Shown here: one piece after another, positions 53,992 to 62,715 of the stretch
Position numbering within the stretch: position 1 is the first letter of the stretch
Layout: every line of letters starts with the position of its first letter
DNA from: Granulosicoccus sp.
GTDB taxonomy: Bacteria; Pseudomonadota; Gammaproteobacteria; Granulosicoccales; Granulosicoccaceae
Assembly (NCBI GenBank): GCA_023301795.1
Contig: JALZVU010000139.1
Coordinates: 1-64,000, forward strand
Direction of reading: 5' to 3'
DNA length: 64,000 bases
Notes under the pieces: model-generated
Databases searched by the model: none
Seen by the model: the letters and a program-made list of their open reading frames with translations, nothing else
What the model was told of the DNA's origin: nothing
Made by a program: the position numbers and the translations under genes

Positions 53992-54822
53992 TTAATAGCT
54001 ACGCAATTGCCCAACCAATACGCCTTGAAAACTGACCCGGTGTGCGGCATAAAGCATTGTATTCATGGTGCTATTCTCAGGAATAAGCTCTACCATGCCC
54101 CCTTTAACGGTACCAAGACGCTTAAGCGTCGCCTCTTGGGAATCTATCAGTGCCACTACAATATCGCCAGCCCGCGCGGTATTCTGTTTTCTGAGGATAA
54201 CCGTATCGCCGTCGAGAATACCCACGTCCATCATTGACTCGCCACTGACTCTCAGTGCGTAGCGATCAGGACCGATAAAAAATGCTGCCAGATCAAGGTA
54301 GTTTGCGTCTTCAATCGCCTCTATTGGCTGACCCGCCGCTATACGGCCCAGTAGAGGAATTCGCAAGTTTGCCAGTATGTTGTCGCCGCCATCGTCGCTT
54401 TGTTCATCAGTATCGCTAGCACCATGACGCTTCAGTGCAGCCGACAACTCAGCAGGTAGTATGGTGTGCTGACTTACATTGGATTCAGGCCTGAGACGCG
54501 TCAACGTACCAGGCTTATTTAGCCCTTTAGCCTGAGTTTGAGTATCCGACGCCACAGGTGCGGGCAGCCGCCGAAGGTTAGATGGTGGTGTTGGCATAGC
54601 CAACCCTACTATTCGCAAGCCTCGCCAACCGTTACCATGTCTTTCCAGCTTGCCTTTGGCGATGAGTGCTTGCACATAACGATGAACAGTACCCTTGGAT
54701 TTCAGACGCAGGTCGGCAGCCAGCTCAGCGATGGTGGGTGCGACGCCTTCTACCCTGATGTGCCGTTCAATAGCTGCAAGAACACGACCTTCGAGATGAG
54801 TGAGCGATTGAGTTGTATCCAT
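53992..54822 (-). CDS. lexA: SOS-response repressor LexA
   Basis: LexA of 276 aa represses DNA-damage genes and self-cleaves when stimulated by RecA. The N-terminal winged helix is about residues 8-70 (APTIAELAADLRLKSKGTVHRYVQALIAKGKLER). The C-terminal protease domain has the cleavage site Ala163-Gly164, catalytic Ser196 (SGESMMD) and Lys234. An 80-residue linker joins the two, far longer than in E. coli LexA (202 aa in all). The recognition helix differs from E. coli, matching the non-CTGT operator just upstream. A GGAG Shine-Dalgarno lies inside that operator. Confidence 0.93.
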   Translation of the reverse strand: MDTTQSLTHLEGRVLAAIERHIRVEGVAPTIAELAADLRLKSKGTVHRYVQALIAKGKLERHGNGWRGLRIVGLAMPTPPSNLRRLPAPVASDTQTQAKGLNKPGTLTRLRPESNVSQHTILPAELSAALKRHGASDTDEQSDDGGDNILANLRIPLLGRIAAGQPIEAIEDANYLDLAAFFIGPDRYALRVSGESMMDVGILDGDTVILRKQNTARAGDIVVALIDSQEATLKRLGTVKGGMVELIPENSTMNTMLYAAHRVSFQGVLVGQLRSY

Positions 54823-54863
54823 AAACGTTCTCCGGATGTTCTCTATAATAATAGAGAACGTTT
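54823..54863 (-). promoter_or_regulatory. lexA operator with three GTTCTC elements
   Basis: GTTCTC at 54827-54832 and 54838-54843 form a direct repeat (GTTC-N7-GTTC, 11-bp period). GTTCTCTAT-aata-ATAGAGAAC (54838-54859) is a perfect inverted repeat. AAACGTTCTC (54823-54832) is also inverted to GAGAACGTTT (54854-54863). The array covers the lexA ribosome site and a TATTAT -10-like element, and lies before the divergent cupin gene. It fits autorepression. Confidence 0.8.
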
Positions 54864-54935
54864 AGAGAAATTACAACGGAATCGTGCTCTATTGGCCGAT
54901 GAATTCATAACGATTTCGATAACAGTGATGTTTCA

Positions 54936-55715
54936 GTGACCTCAATGCCAGAAGAGCCTGCTGACGCTAGCGATAATTCACTGCCTGCCTGGTTTTGTGA
55001 GCATCTGCAGCCCCTACATACCAATTTCGAAGAACGTGTGGTGTGCCTGGGTGACGACGAGCGATGGTTAGCCACCTCCAGAGTGGGCGTGGAGATGCGC
55101 ATCATGGAGTATGTGCCTGGCACTACCCCACGCGTGGCTGCCCAGCTACGCTTTAGCGAAGGCCACGACCCTGTAGAACTTGCTAATCATCCTGATCTGG
55201 AGATTCTCATTCAAAAAGGTGAGCTAACATCCCAACTGGGCAGCTACGACAGCCACTGGTATTTCAGGATACCTGACTTGAGAAACCGGAAATTACCCGA
55301 TCTGAGCTTCGAGCGTGCTGCGACTATGGACAAATCGCTGGCAGCACTTATCTATATAGCTATAGGCCAAATGAAACAAAGCGATACCGAGTGGCGAAGA
55401 ATGGACACGCAAGACGAGGAGAACTGGTTTCCGGGGCCTGTGGATGGAACCGATGTCATGCCGCTGCACGGGCACGGTTCTGGTAACGTCATGCTGGTCC
55501 GCTGGAATCGAACTGCAGCCTTCAAGACCCGCATTGATCCTCGCGGCGAAGAGCTACTCGTGCTCAACGGCGCTGTGTACGATGCTCAAGGCTATTACCC
55601 GGAGGGCTCGTGGATCAGAAACCCTATAAAAGCGTGGCAGGCATGGGGAGCTAAAGCTGGCACCGTGGCGTATTACAAAAACGGCCACTTCGCCCATTCT
55701 GAAATCAAGCCGTGA
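54936..55715 (+). CDS. Cupin-domain protein, ChrR-like
   Basis: A 259-aa protein with two cupin-like halves. The second has HGHGSGNVMLVRWNRTAAFKTRIDPRGEELLVLNGAVYDAQGYYPEGSWIRNP, the pattern of ChrR-type cupins with Glu/His metal-ligand positions. The first half is a degenerate copy (ERVVCLGDDERWLATSRVGVEMRIMEYVPG). No zinc-binding anti-sigma domain precedes it, so it is probably a metal-dependent enzyme or sensor rather than an anti-sigma factor. It overlaps queG by 4 nt and is divergent from lexA, 113 nt away. Confidence 0.8.
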   Translation: MTSMPEEPADASDNSLPAWFCEHLQPLHTNFEERVVCLGDDERWLATSRVGVEMRIMEYVPGTTPRVAAQLRFSEGHDPVELANHPDLEILIQKGELTSQLGSYDSHWYFRIPDLRNRKLPDLSFERAATMDKSLAALIYIAIGQMKQSDTEWRRMDTQDEENWFPGPVDGTDVMPLHGHGSGNVMLVRWNRTAAFKTRIDPRGEELLVLNGAVYDAQGYYPEGSWIRNPIKAWQAWGAKAGTVAYYKNGHFAHSEIKP

Positions 55716-56797
55716 CTCAAGACAACGCCCCAGTCAAAGCTGCAGCACATCTGACACCAGAGGCGCTGAGCCAGTCGGTTAAACAACTTGCGTATGATCT
55801 GAATCTGACGCATTGCGCAATCACCGACACCGACCTTGGCGAACATGAAACCAAGCTGCTCAACTGGCTTGACGCAGGCTTTCACGGCTCAATGGAGTAC
55901 ATGCAACGTCATGGCACCAAGCGTAGCCGCCCCGGCGAGCTACTCCCCGGCACCACCCGGATTATCTCGGTTCGCATGGACTACTACCCACCTGACTCAA
56001 CCGATGCGTGGGCAGTGCTAGAGAATCCCAGCCTGGCTTATGTTTCACGCTACGCATTGGGCCGCGATTATCACAAGGTGCTTCGCAATCGCTTACAAAA
56101 GCTTGCCAGCAAAATGACCGAGCAATACGGAGAATTTGGCTACCGCGCATTTGTTGATAGCGCACCTGTTCTGGAAAAAGCCATCGCTCAAAAGGCGGGG
56201 CTTGGCTGGATAGGCAAACACAGCAACCTGTTAACCAAGGATGCCGGCAGCTGGTTTTTTCTTGGCGAACTTTATACTGACCTACCCTTGGCTGTAGACA
56301 CAAAACCCGCGAAAGAACACTGCGGAACCTGCACTGCCTGTATGCAAGCCTGCCCTACCAACGCCATCATTGCCCCCTATAAAGTAGATGCTCGCCGATG
56401 TATTTCCTACCTCACTATCGAGTTCAAAGGCAGTATTCCCGTCGAATTCAGGAAACCCATGGGCAACCGGATTTATGGCTGCGATGATTGCCAACTGGTT
56501 TGCCCGTTCAATAAATTCAGCAGCCCCAGCACCGAGCCTGATTTCCGCACTCGCCACTCACTGGATAGTACAAGCCTGGAAGCGCTATTCAGCTGGGATG
56601 AGGCCACGTTTCGTACCAATATGGCAGGTTCACCGATCAACCGTATTGGACATGAGCGATGGCTACGCAATATTGCAGTAGCACTGGGCAACGCACCCAC
56701 CACACCGGACGTGATAGCGTGCTTGCAGGCACGACGCCATGATGATTCTTCGCTGATACAAGAACATGTTAAGTGGGCTTTGGCGCAACACCTGTGA
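55712..56797 (+). CDS. queG: Epoxyqueuosine reductase QueG
   Basis: QueG (361 aa, GTG start at 55712) catalyses the last step of queuosine tRNA modification, reducing epoxyqueuosine with cobalamin and two [4Fe-4S] clusters. Motifs are HGSMEYMQRHGTKRSRPGELLPGT, the cobalamin/active-site region VDSAPVLEKAIAQKAGLGWIGKHSNLL with the catalytic Asp, and ferredoxin motifs CGTCTACMQACPTNAI and CDDCQLVCPFN. A HEAT-like C-terminus follows (GHERWLRNIAVALGNAP). Length is typical. Confidence 0.97.
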   Translation: MTQDNAPVKAAAHLTPEALSQSVKQLAYDLNLTHCAITDTDLGEHETKLLNWLDAGFHGSMEYMQRHGTKRSRPGELLPGTTRIISVRMDYYPPDSTDAWAVLENPSLAYVSRYALGRDYHKVLRNRLQKLASKMTEQYGEFGYRAFVDSAPVLEKAIAQKAGLGWIGKHSNLLTKDAGSWFFLGELYTDLPLAVDTKPAKEHCGTCTACMQACPTNAIIAPYKVDARRCISYLTIEFKGSIPVEFRKPMGNRIYGCDDCQLVCPFNKFSSPSTEPDFRTRHSLDSTSLEALFSWDEATFRTNMAGSPINRIGHERWLRNIAVALGNAPTTPDVIACLQARRHDDSSLIQEHVKWALAQHL

Positions 56798-56837
56798 TAT
56801 GAGCACAACGTAAAACTATTGGCTACACACAATTTGC

Positions 56838-57215
56838 CTAAGCACTCATCACCCGCTCCAGATGCCACACCTTGGCAACAATTTGCCAACCTTGCTCGCC
56901 CTTTACAAAGCTCAGGTGATCAACAAAGACACTGTCATGAGCACGTAATCGAATTTTTACCACTGCACTTAATGGCGACAACCAATCAATCAGTAAAATT
57001 TCTTCTTCGCGATCTTGCCCCTTGCTTTCAGGCGATGTACGCCCACCTACATCGCGGCTAAAGCTTGCGATAGGTTCAACAAACACAGTTCCGTTGTCCG
57101 CATCAAACAAGCTTGAGGTCTCATGAAACACCGCGTTTAATTTCTGTGTGTCACAAAAGTACAGCGCGTCAAAATACATCTGTACTGCATCAAGTAGTTC
57201 GCTCGTTGATTTCAT
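56838..57215 (-). CDS. NTF2-like (lumazine-binding/SnoaL-type) family protein
   Basis: A 125-aa cone-fold protein: LLDAVQMYFDALYFCDTQKLNAVFHETSSLFDAD at the start and VKIRLRAHDSVFVDHLSFVKGEQGWQIVAKVWH at the end match the putative lumazine-binding branch. Catalytic function is unknown. It is divergent from the AraC-type regulator gene, with 22-73 nt between starts, and could be its target. Confidence 0.85.
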   Translation of the reverse strand: MKSTSELLDAVQMYFDALYFCDTQKLNAVFHETSSLFDADNGTVFVEPIASFSRDVGGRTSPESKGQDREEEILLIDWLSPLSAVVKIRLRAHDSVFVDHLSFVKGEQGWQIVAKVWHLERVMSA

Positions 57216-57288
57216 GTTTCATTACCGTGTAAAGTGATTGGCTATTATTCGACTATCATTGAATTTACGCCACCCTAAATTCTGCCAA

Positions 57289-58290
57289 ATGCCGTCGAAA
57301 TCCAGCCAAAAAATATCTCCGCCCTCTGCACACGCCAAGCCTCTGAAGATTGCCGCCCTTGTATATGACGGTCTTTGCACGTTCGAGTACGGGATTGTGG
57401 CCGAGGTGTTTGGTTTAAAGCGCCCAGAGCTGGACAGAGAGCTGTATCAGTTCTCGTCAGTTGCACTACAAAGTGGCACCATGACCGCAGCAGGCGGACT
57501 TACCGTCTCCGCCACGGGCAACCTAAGAAACTGGCGCGATGCTCATACCATTGTCATACCGGGTTGGAGCAACAAGAACGACCCCGTTCCTGAAGCCATC
57601 CTTGGCCCATTGCGTCAAGCCTATGAGAAAGGTGCACGTATCCTGTCTATCTGTTCTGGCGGCTACGTACTTGCAGCAGCAGGCATACTAGATCAACGAC
57701 GTGCCACCACACACTGGCGATACGCTGACGATTTCCAGACACGCTATCCCAACATCATCGTGGAAAAAAACCATCTGTATGTGGACGACGACAACGTTGT
57801 GACATCGGCAGGCAGTTCCGCAGGGCTCGACGCTTGCTTGCATATCGTAAGAACAGACTTCGGTGCCAAGGTTGCCAACATTGTGGCCCGCCGACTGGTC
57901 ATGCATTCTCACCGCCAAGGTAGCCAAGCACAGTTTATTGAAACTCCGGCAGGCAAAACAGGCAGTGATTTACGGTTGTCGACACTAATGCAAACCGTTC
58001 GCTCTTCACTAGAAATCAATCACACGGTGGACTCTCTGGCTGATAAAGCCAGTATGTCCACCAGAACATTTCAGCGACGCTTTCTGGCCCATACAGGCAC
58101 CTCGGTTATGAGCTGGCTTATTCAGGAAAGGCTCGCACTGGCATGTCGACTGCTCGAATCCGAAAACAGTAGTGTCGAACAAATCAGCAACACCACCGGC
58201 TTTGCCTCTGTCAATGCGCTTCGATACCACTTCAAGCAGACGATGGACACAAGTCCTGCGCAATATCGCAAACGCTTTGGCGTTGCGTAG
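57289..58290 (+). CDS. GlxA/FtrA-type AraC family regulator with DJ-1/PfpI domain
   Basis: A 333-aa regulator from the ATG at 57289 (a TTG-started frame opens at 57238). The N-terminal DJ-1/PfpI domain begins IAALVYDGLCTFEYGIVAEVFGLKRPEL and has the nucleophile elbow ILSICSGGYVLAAAG and ATTHW. The C-terminal AraC double HTH has VDSLADKASMSTRTFQRRFLAHTGTSVMSWLIQERLALACRLLE and ISNTTGFASVNALRYHFKQTMDTSPAQYRKRF. The opening resembles FtrA. It may control the divergent NTF2-like gene. Confidence 0.93.
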   Translation: MPSKSSQKISPPSAHAKPLKIAALVYDGLCTFEYGIVAEVFGLKRPELDRELYQFSSVALQSGTMTAAGGLTVSATGNLRNWRDAHTIVIPGWSNKNDPVPEAILGPLRQAYEKGARILSICSGGYVLAAAGILDQRRATTHWRYADDFQTRYPNIIVEKNHLYVDDDNVVTSAGSSAGLDACLHIVRTDFGAKVANIVARRLVMHSHRQGSQAQFIETPAGKTGSDLRLSTLMQTVRSSLEINHTVDSLADKASMSTRTFQRRFLAHTGTSVMSWLIQERLALACRLLESENSSVEQISNTTGFASVNALRYHFKQTMDTSPAQYRKRFGVA

Positions 58291-58370
58291 AACGGCATAA
58301 GGCGCCGACACAGCCCCCAGAATATTTCCTCAATCAACCCCACTGTTTATTGAGGAAATTACCCAAAATG

Positions 58371-60977
58371 CTATGGCGTGGTGCTGCCCCTTAACAGCGC
58401 ATCGTAATATCGTACGCCCATCTCCCTAAGGGCATCGCTGCCAAAGTGTATACAGGAGCCAATACCACAAGCGAAACCGTTGGATGGTACGAGGTCATCA
58501 TGCAGCGACACCTCACTGTATGGAACCAGTATCCCGATTGAGCGATGAACGCTATCAACGATAAGTTGGTTAGCGTCCGGGTTTTGGAAATCACCTCGCG
58601 GATCTACGCCACGCGACAAAGTACCCACCACGAACGGGACAGGTGCATCGGGTCCACGTGCAGCAGGACCGCGCGCATCAACATCAATTCTTGATCGAAA
58701 CTGTTCTACCATGGTCACCAGATTCTGCTCATAGGATGAAGCGCAGTCTGCGTTGCCGTCGGCCTCGCCTTGTAACCAGAGAATTCCACGAAGTATGCCG
58801 CCAGTTTCTGAAATGGCAGTGTTGATTCGGCTCAGCGCTCTATCGAACAAGAGTGTGTTGCCCAACGCAGGATCCGCAGATGTGGTGGCATTCCAATGGG
58901 CATCAAGTGTGGTATCGCCGCAGAAACCTGTACCCGCCCAGGCAGCGGGCACCAACACGATGTTTCGCGTCGTCGCGTTTAAAGCCTGCTTGGCAAACGT
59001 CAAGCCAAGACCGATGGTACTGCCTTCCTTGGACAAGGAATCAGGATCCACCGGTACGTGCAGCGGATCTTCTGCGGGAACAATACGAGGCGCTACAACG
59101 TTCACTGATGCGTTGCTGAAGTCAGCGGGGCTTACAAAGCGGCTGCGCTCATTTGCCGTCACATTCAGTTGCCGGATACGCAGATCTATAGCATCGGGTT
59201 GTCCTGCACCTGCCTGTTTCGCACCGTTTTCACTAAAGCCCACCATATTGCTCTGGCCGATCAATAGATAAATGTCATCACGCTCTACAGGTGTCACAGC
59301 AACCGTTACGCTGACAGACGCGCTCGCAACTCCATCGCTGGCAGCAATAGTGAAGCGTCGCTGCTGTGCTCGTATCGGCAGCACATCAATATCTAGCCCC
59401 AAATTCAATGTGCTCTGGGTTTCTCCTGATTGCAATTGCTCGCTTGAAAAGCTCATTTGCATCAAGGATTCATCCACATCATCTTCACTGGACACACTTA
59501 ATGAGATCGTGCCCTCAAACCCGGGCGCACGGACGAGGGACAGAGGAATTTGAACACCAGCAGCGTCTCCTTCTCTCAGGTTATACGCCGCCTGTGCAAC
59601 AGTTACCTCAAAAGGCACTTGGATCGGCGTTGATCCATCATCGCCAATGGTCAGAGTGATGGACACACTGGTTCGCAAGTCTGTGTCAGATAGATCGAAA
59701 GCGGTTAACGTAATGTCGATACTTCCAACGTCCGTGGCCAAAGGTGTCCAGAGCAACGAACGTGTTCCATCCCTGTTGTCGACGTTCTCCATACCCGATG
59801 GCAACTCACTGGTTAAAATGCCAGAAGCGCCGCCATCAAGATCAACCGGGCGCAGGCGCAGCTCAAACAACTCACCAACTCGCAGGCTCTGATCACTCAG
59901 GTCACTGAAGAAGGGGGGTTGGTTTGCGCTGCCTAGTAGACTCAACCTGTCTGAGCGCGCAGAAAAGTTATCGAAATTGTCAAACGCTACGATGGCGTAA
60001 GAAAACGCTTGACCCGCTGCCACGATATCAGTGAACGTCGTCGTTCGTACTGTCGTTAGATAATCGTTGTTTCGATAGACGTTGTAACCTGCCACGGTGG
60101 CAATGGTGGTTGAAGGCTCCCAGTTTAGTACTACGATGGTTTGCCCGTTTGCCGTATTGGTTTCACCCGTTAAACCTGTCGGAATGGAGGGTGGTGTACC
60201 AGGATCAGTAGAGCCTGGCCCTTCTGGCAGAATCAATGAGGCAGAGGCTGCAGAAAAGTTACCGTCAAAATCAAAGGCCACGACTGAAAAGGCATTGCTG
60301 GAACCGGTCGGTACCTGCCCTATATACTCCGTTGAAAAACGAGTGGCTATGTATTGACCATTCCGGTAAATGTTGTAGCCAGCTACCGCCTGATCATCTA
60401 CTGCCTCATTCCATGTGAGTGTGACTGTGTCAGTAAGTGCTCCCTCTTGCGTGCCTCCCTCAAGCCCATCCGGCGGCTCCGGGGCGATAGTTGTATCAAC
60501 AGGGCCTCTGTCCGGCAAAGTAATACTTGATGAGCGCTGAGAAAAATTGCGACGAACATCGAATGCCACCACATAGAAAGATGTTGTCGCGCCCTCCACC
60601 ACCTCACCTGAATAGCTGGGCTCACTGACCGTCGTCACGTATTGGTTGTTCTGATAAACGTTGTAGCCCTCAACGTTGTCGTCTGCGTCTGTCGATTCGA
60701 CCCAGCTCAGGGACACCGTGTTTGCGCTGATTTCACCTGAAAGGTTTTGAGGTTTACCTGGTGCCTCACCAGCAGCAAACGCAGGTAGACACAAGAAGAA
60801 GGAAAGGCTCAGTATCAGGCACAGGGTTATTCTTGAAAATGGGATTTTCAAAAGCGACGTCTTCGCCCCTGAATTTAATCCGCCATATTGGATACGCTCT
60901 GCAAAAGCGACAATAGGGTGTAGCACCGTCACGCTCCTTTGAACGTTTTGGCTGGGCACGTACAGTTGTGCTGTCAT
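58371..60977 (-). CDS. Secreted multidomain sialate O-acetylesterase-like (SASA) protein with FN3 repeats
   Basis: An 868-aa exported protein. The ATG at 60977 has GGAG eight bases ahead. About 46 residues precede a hydrophobic signal helix (ITLCLILSLSFFLCLPAFA), an unusually long n-region. Three fibronectin-III-like repeats (PQNLSGEISANTVSLSWVESTDADDNVEGYNVYQN and similar) follow, then an Ig/cadherin-like domain (FSDLSDQSLRVGELFELRLRPVD), a Calx-beta-like stretch, and the C-terminal SASA esterase. The esterase has GQSNMVG (Ser), WLQGEADGN and Asp/His near IHFGSDALREMG. It probably removes acetyl groups from extracellular polysaccharide; the substrate is unknown. Confidence 0.88.
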   Translation of the reverse strand: MTAQLYVPSQNVQRSVTVLHPIVAFAERIQYGGLNSGAKTSLLKIPFSRITLCLILSLSFFLCLPAFAAGEAPGKPQNLSGEISANTVSLSWVESTDADDNVEGYNVYQNNQYVTTVSEPSYSGEVVEGATTSFYVVAFDVRRNFSQRSSSITLPDRGPVDTTIAPEPPDGLEGGTQEGALTDTVTLTWNEAVDDQAVAGYNIYRNGQYIATRFSTEYIGQVPTGSSNAFSVVAFDFDGNFSAASASLILPEGPGSTDPGTPPSIPTGLTGETNTANGQTIVVLNWEPSTTIATVAGYNVYRNNDYLTTVRTTTFTDIVAAGQAFSYAIVAFDNFDNFSARSDRLSLLGSANQPPFFSDLSDQSLRVGELFELRLRPVDLDGGASGILTSELPSGMENVDNRDGTRSLLWTPLATDVGSIDITLTAFDLSDTDLRTSVSITLTIGDDGSTPIQVPFEVTVAQAAYNLREGDAAGVQIPLSLVRAPGFEGTISLSVSSEDDVDESLMQMSFSSEQLQSGETQSTLNLGLDIDVLPIRAQQRRFTIAASDGVASASVSVTVAVTPVERDDIYLLIGQSNMVGFSENGAKQAGAGQPDAIDLRIRQLNVTANERSRFVSPADFSNASVNVVAPRIVPAEDPLHVPVDPDSLSKEGSTIGLGLTFAKQALNATTRNIVLVPAAWAGTGFCGDTTLDAHWNATTSADPALGNTLLFDRALSRINTAISETGGILRGILWLQGEADGNADCASSYEQNLVTMVEQFRSRIDVDARGPAARGPDAPVPFVVGTLSRGVDPRGDFQNPDANQLIVDSVHRSIGILVPYSEVSLHDDLVPSNGFACGIGSCIHFGSDALREMGVRYYDALLRGSTTP

Positions 60978-61008
60978 AAGATTGTCTCCGACACTAAAAA
61001 ACTTCTTT

Positions 61009-61099
61009 AAAAAATATAATAAAAATTTTGCGTCAGTGCGGCTGCATAGTTCGGCTTACCGTGTTTTATCAATAATTCGGGCTAGACTCCCGCACTGAC
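61009..61099 (-). terminator. Long-stem terminator after the RTX-repeat gene
   Basis: GTCAGTGCGG (61032-61041) and CCGCACTGAC (61090-61099) form a perfect 10-bp inverted repeat with a 48-nt loop. On the minus strand the second arm runs into an A/T-rich tract with TTTTT and TTTTTT. It lies 20 nt after the 61119 stop and before the SASA gene start. Confidence 0.6.
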
Positions 61100-61118
61100 T
61101 ATTCATAGACAATCCGTG

Positions 61119-61994
61119 CTAGAACACGATGTCATTGAGGCGTTTTTGCAGACTGCGTTTCAGGTGACGAGTACTAATGGGTTGTGCCGGACTGACAGTG
61201 AGGTCAAAGATTTCGATTTCACCGCCGTGTCGGCTTGTACATACAAGCACTTCGACATCTTTCAGGTGAAGGGTCACACGCAGGCCGTTGTCGATTGACT
61301 GTTCGCCGGCTTCAAAGGCATCTCTTACGCCGCGAATTGAGAATCGTACAAGATGCTCAATACCAAGCTGCGCGAGCTCCTCAGCAGCGTCAACGCTGCT
61401 ACTAGCATCAATGATTTCACAAAACCCGGGGGAATTGGTTACATCCACTTTGGGTAGCTGCGTGTGTGGATCGATGAACAGCTCGCCCGCCATACCGTTA
61501 TTGACGACTTGAAACTCGGCCGCACCGTCAACCAACTCTCCAGTTACTCCGAATACTACGGCATCCTGATGTCGTCCACCATCGAAGAAGTCGGAGCCAT
61601 CGCCAGGTTTCCAGATAAACATATCCGAGCCTGATCCACCGAACGCACGATCTCGATTGTTTGCTGTGAAGTGCTCAACGCCGCCAAGCAGCACGTCGTC
61701 ACGTCCACCACCTGCGATCACATCAGGCCCAAGTCGACCATTGATGACATCATCTTGCCAGGTGCCAAAAAGCACATCTCCAAATTCGAGTGACTGATCT
61801 CTGCCACCGCCAGCAAGAGCAGGATCCTGTGGCTGCACGAACGGGTTTCGCGCGGAGTTGTTGTCTAAACCCTGAATCAGATTGATATCGTGTTGGTTGT
61901 TGAAGTAACGTTTTTCCGTCGCGAGTGCTGGGTTTGAAAGGCTAAGTAAAATCAGGCAGCTAGAACTGATTGCAAAAGTTTTTTGTATTCTCAT
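61119..61994 (-). CDS. Exported RTX-repeat calcium-binding protein
   Basis: A 291-aa product from the ATG at 61994, which gives a signal peptide (MRIQKTFAISSSCLILLSLSNPALA); the frame extends upstream to 62072 without signal features. The middle has hemolysin-type repeats: GDVLFGTWQDDVINGRLGPDVIAGGGRDDVLLGG and AFGGSGSDMFIWKPGDGSDFFDGGRHQD. These form a short calcium beta-roll. The C-terminal half is unassigned. Most RTX proteins leave by type I secretion with a C-terminal signal, whereas this one appears Sec-exported. It lies upstream of the SASA gene on the same strand. Confidence 0.85.
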   Translation of the reverse strand: MRIQKTFAISSSCLILLSLSNPALATEKRYFNNQHDINLIQGLDNNSARNPFVQPQDPALAGGGRDQSLEFGDVLFGTWQDDVINGRLGPDVIAGGGRDDVLLGGVEHFTANNRDRAFGGSGSDMFIWKPGDGSDFFDGGRHQDAVVFGVTGELVDGAAEFQVVNNGMAGELFIDPHTQLPKVDVTNSPGFCEIIDASSSVDAAEELAQLGIEHLVRFSIRGVRDAFEAGEQSIDNGLRVTLHLKDVEVLVCTSRHGGEIEIFDLTVSPAQPISTRHLKRSLQKRLNDIVF

Positions 61995-62072
61995 GAAATC
62001 CAATCTCAGTGAAATTAATGATAGTGGGTAACTGAAGCGTCTTTTAATTTGTAGGACTGAACCAACAAACAC

Positions 62073-62595
62073 CGCCGGCGTGGCATATCTGACTACAGAT
62101 CACAACCTGAAGCAGAAACCTGATCGCCAAACACGGGGGCATTTAGCTGATTCAAACGTAGGTACCCTTGAATATCGATCTGGTTCATTGCACAACGTAT
62201 TGTTTTATACATCCGTTGCTGGCGGACAATCTCACCTACGAAAACAGCCTTAAAGGACCATCGTCTCTGATATTCAAATATGGGCTGATTAACAAATGAT
62301 ATGCAGGAATAAGGAGCATCCAATGGCTTGTTCCTACTGCTGTACCAATAGTGTTTACACATCCGTCTACGATATCTGTCATTCGCGAATTACAGCTCTA
62401 CGCTTTTTACTAGCCCGAAAATGAACCAAGACTATCGGAAGCACTAAGCATTTGTCGTCACCATGCTGGCGCACCAAATACCCCACATCTATGGCGTTTC
62501 ATAAGTAGTACATCTTCTTCGTATCATTTGAAGTCCGCTCGATGACCGATACATGACCGGACCAGAGCCTAGCTCACTCCACTCGTGTATTATCG
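62073..62595. other. AT-richer gap without a supportable gene
   Basis: These bases lie between the divergent RTX and kinase genes. Open frames here (for example 62093-62362, minus) look compositionally random and have no family pattern. No tRNA-like cloverleaf, strong hairpin or direct repeat was seen. Base composition is more AT-rich than the rest of the window. Confidence 0.4.
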
Positions 62596-62715
62596 ATGAA
62601 GACCGAGTGTACCAATCTGAATAAGACCCTCCCTATCTTCATAGCGCGGCGGGCAACTAGGGTTAACTTTCGATATCACCACTCATCGCCTTTCGGATAT
62701 AAAACAACGAAAATT

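Noticed and set aside
62093..62362. 89-codon minus-strand frame upstream of the RTX gene
   Set aside because: Random-looking composition, no ribosome site and no family resemblance.
62497..62517. GGCGTTTCATAA similarity to the right arm of the fdhA inverted repeat
   Set aside because: The match covers only about 20 nt with nothing similar on either side, so it is likely chance.
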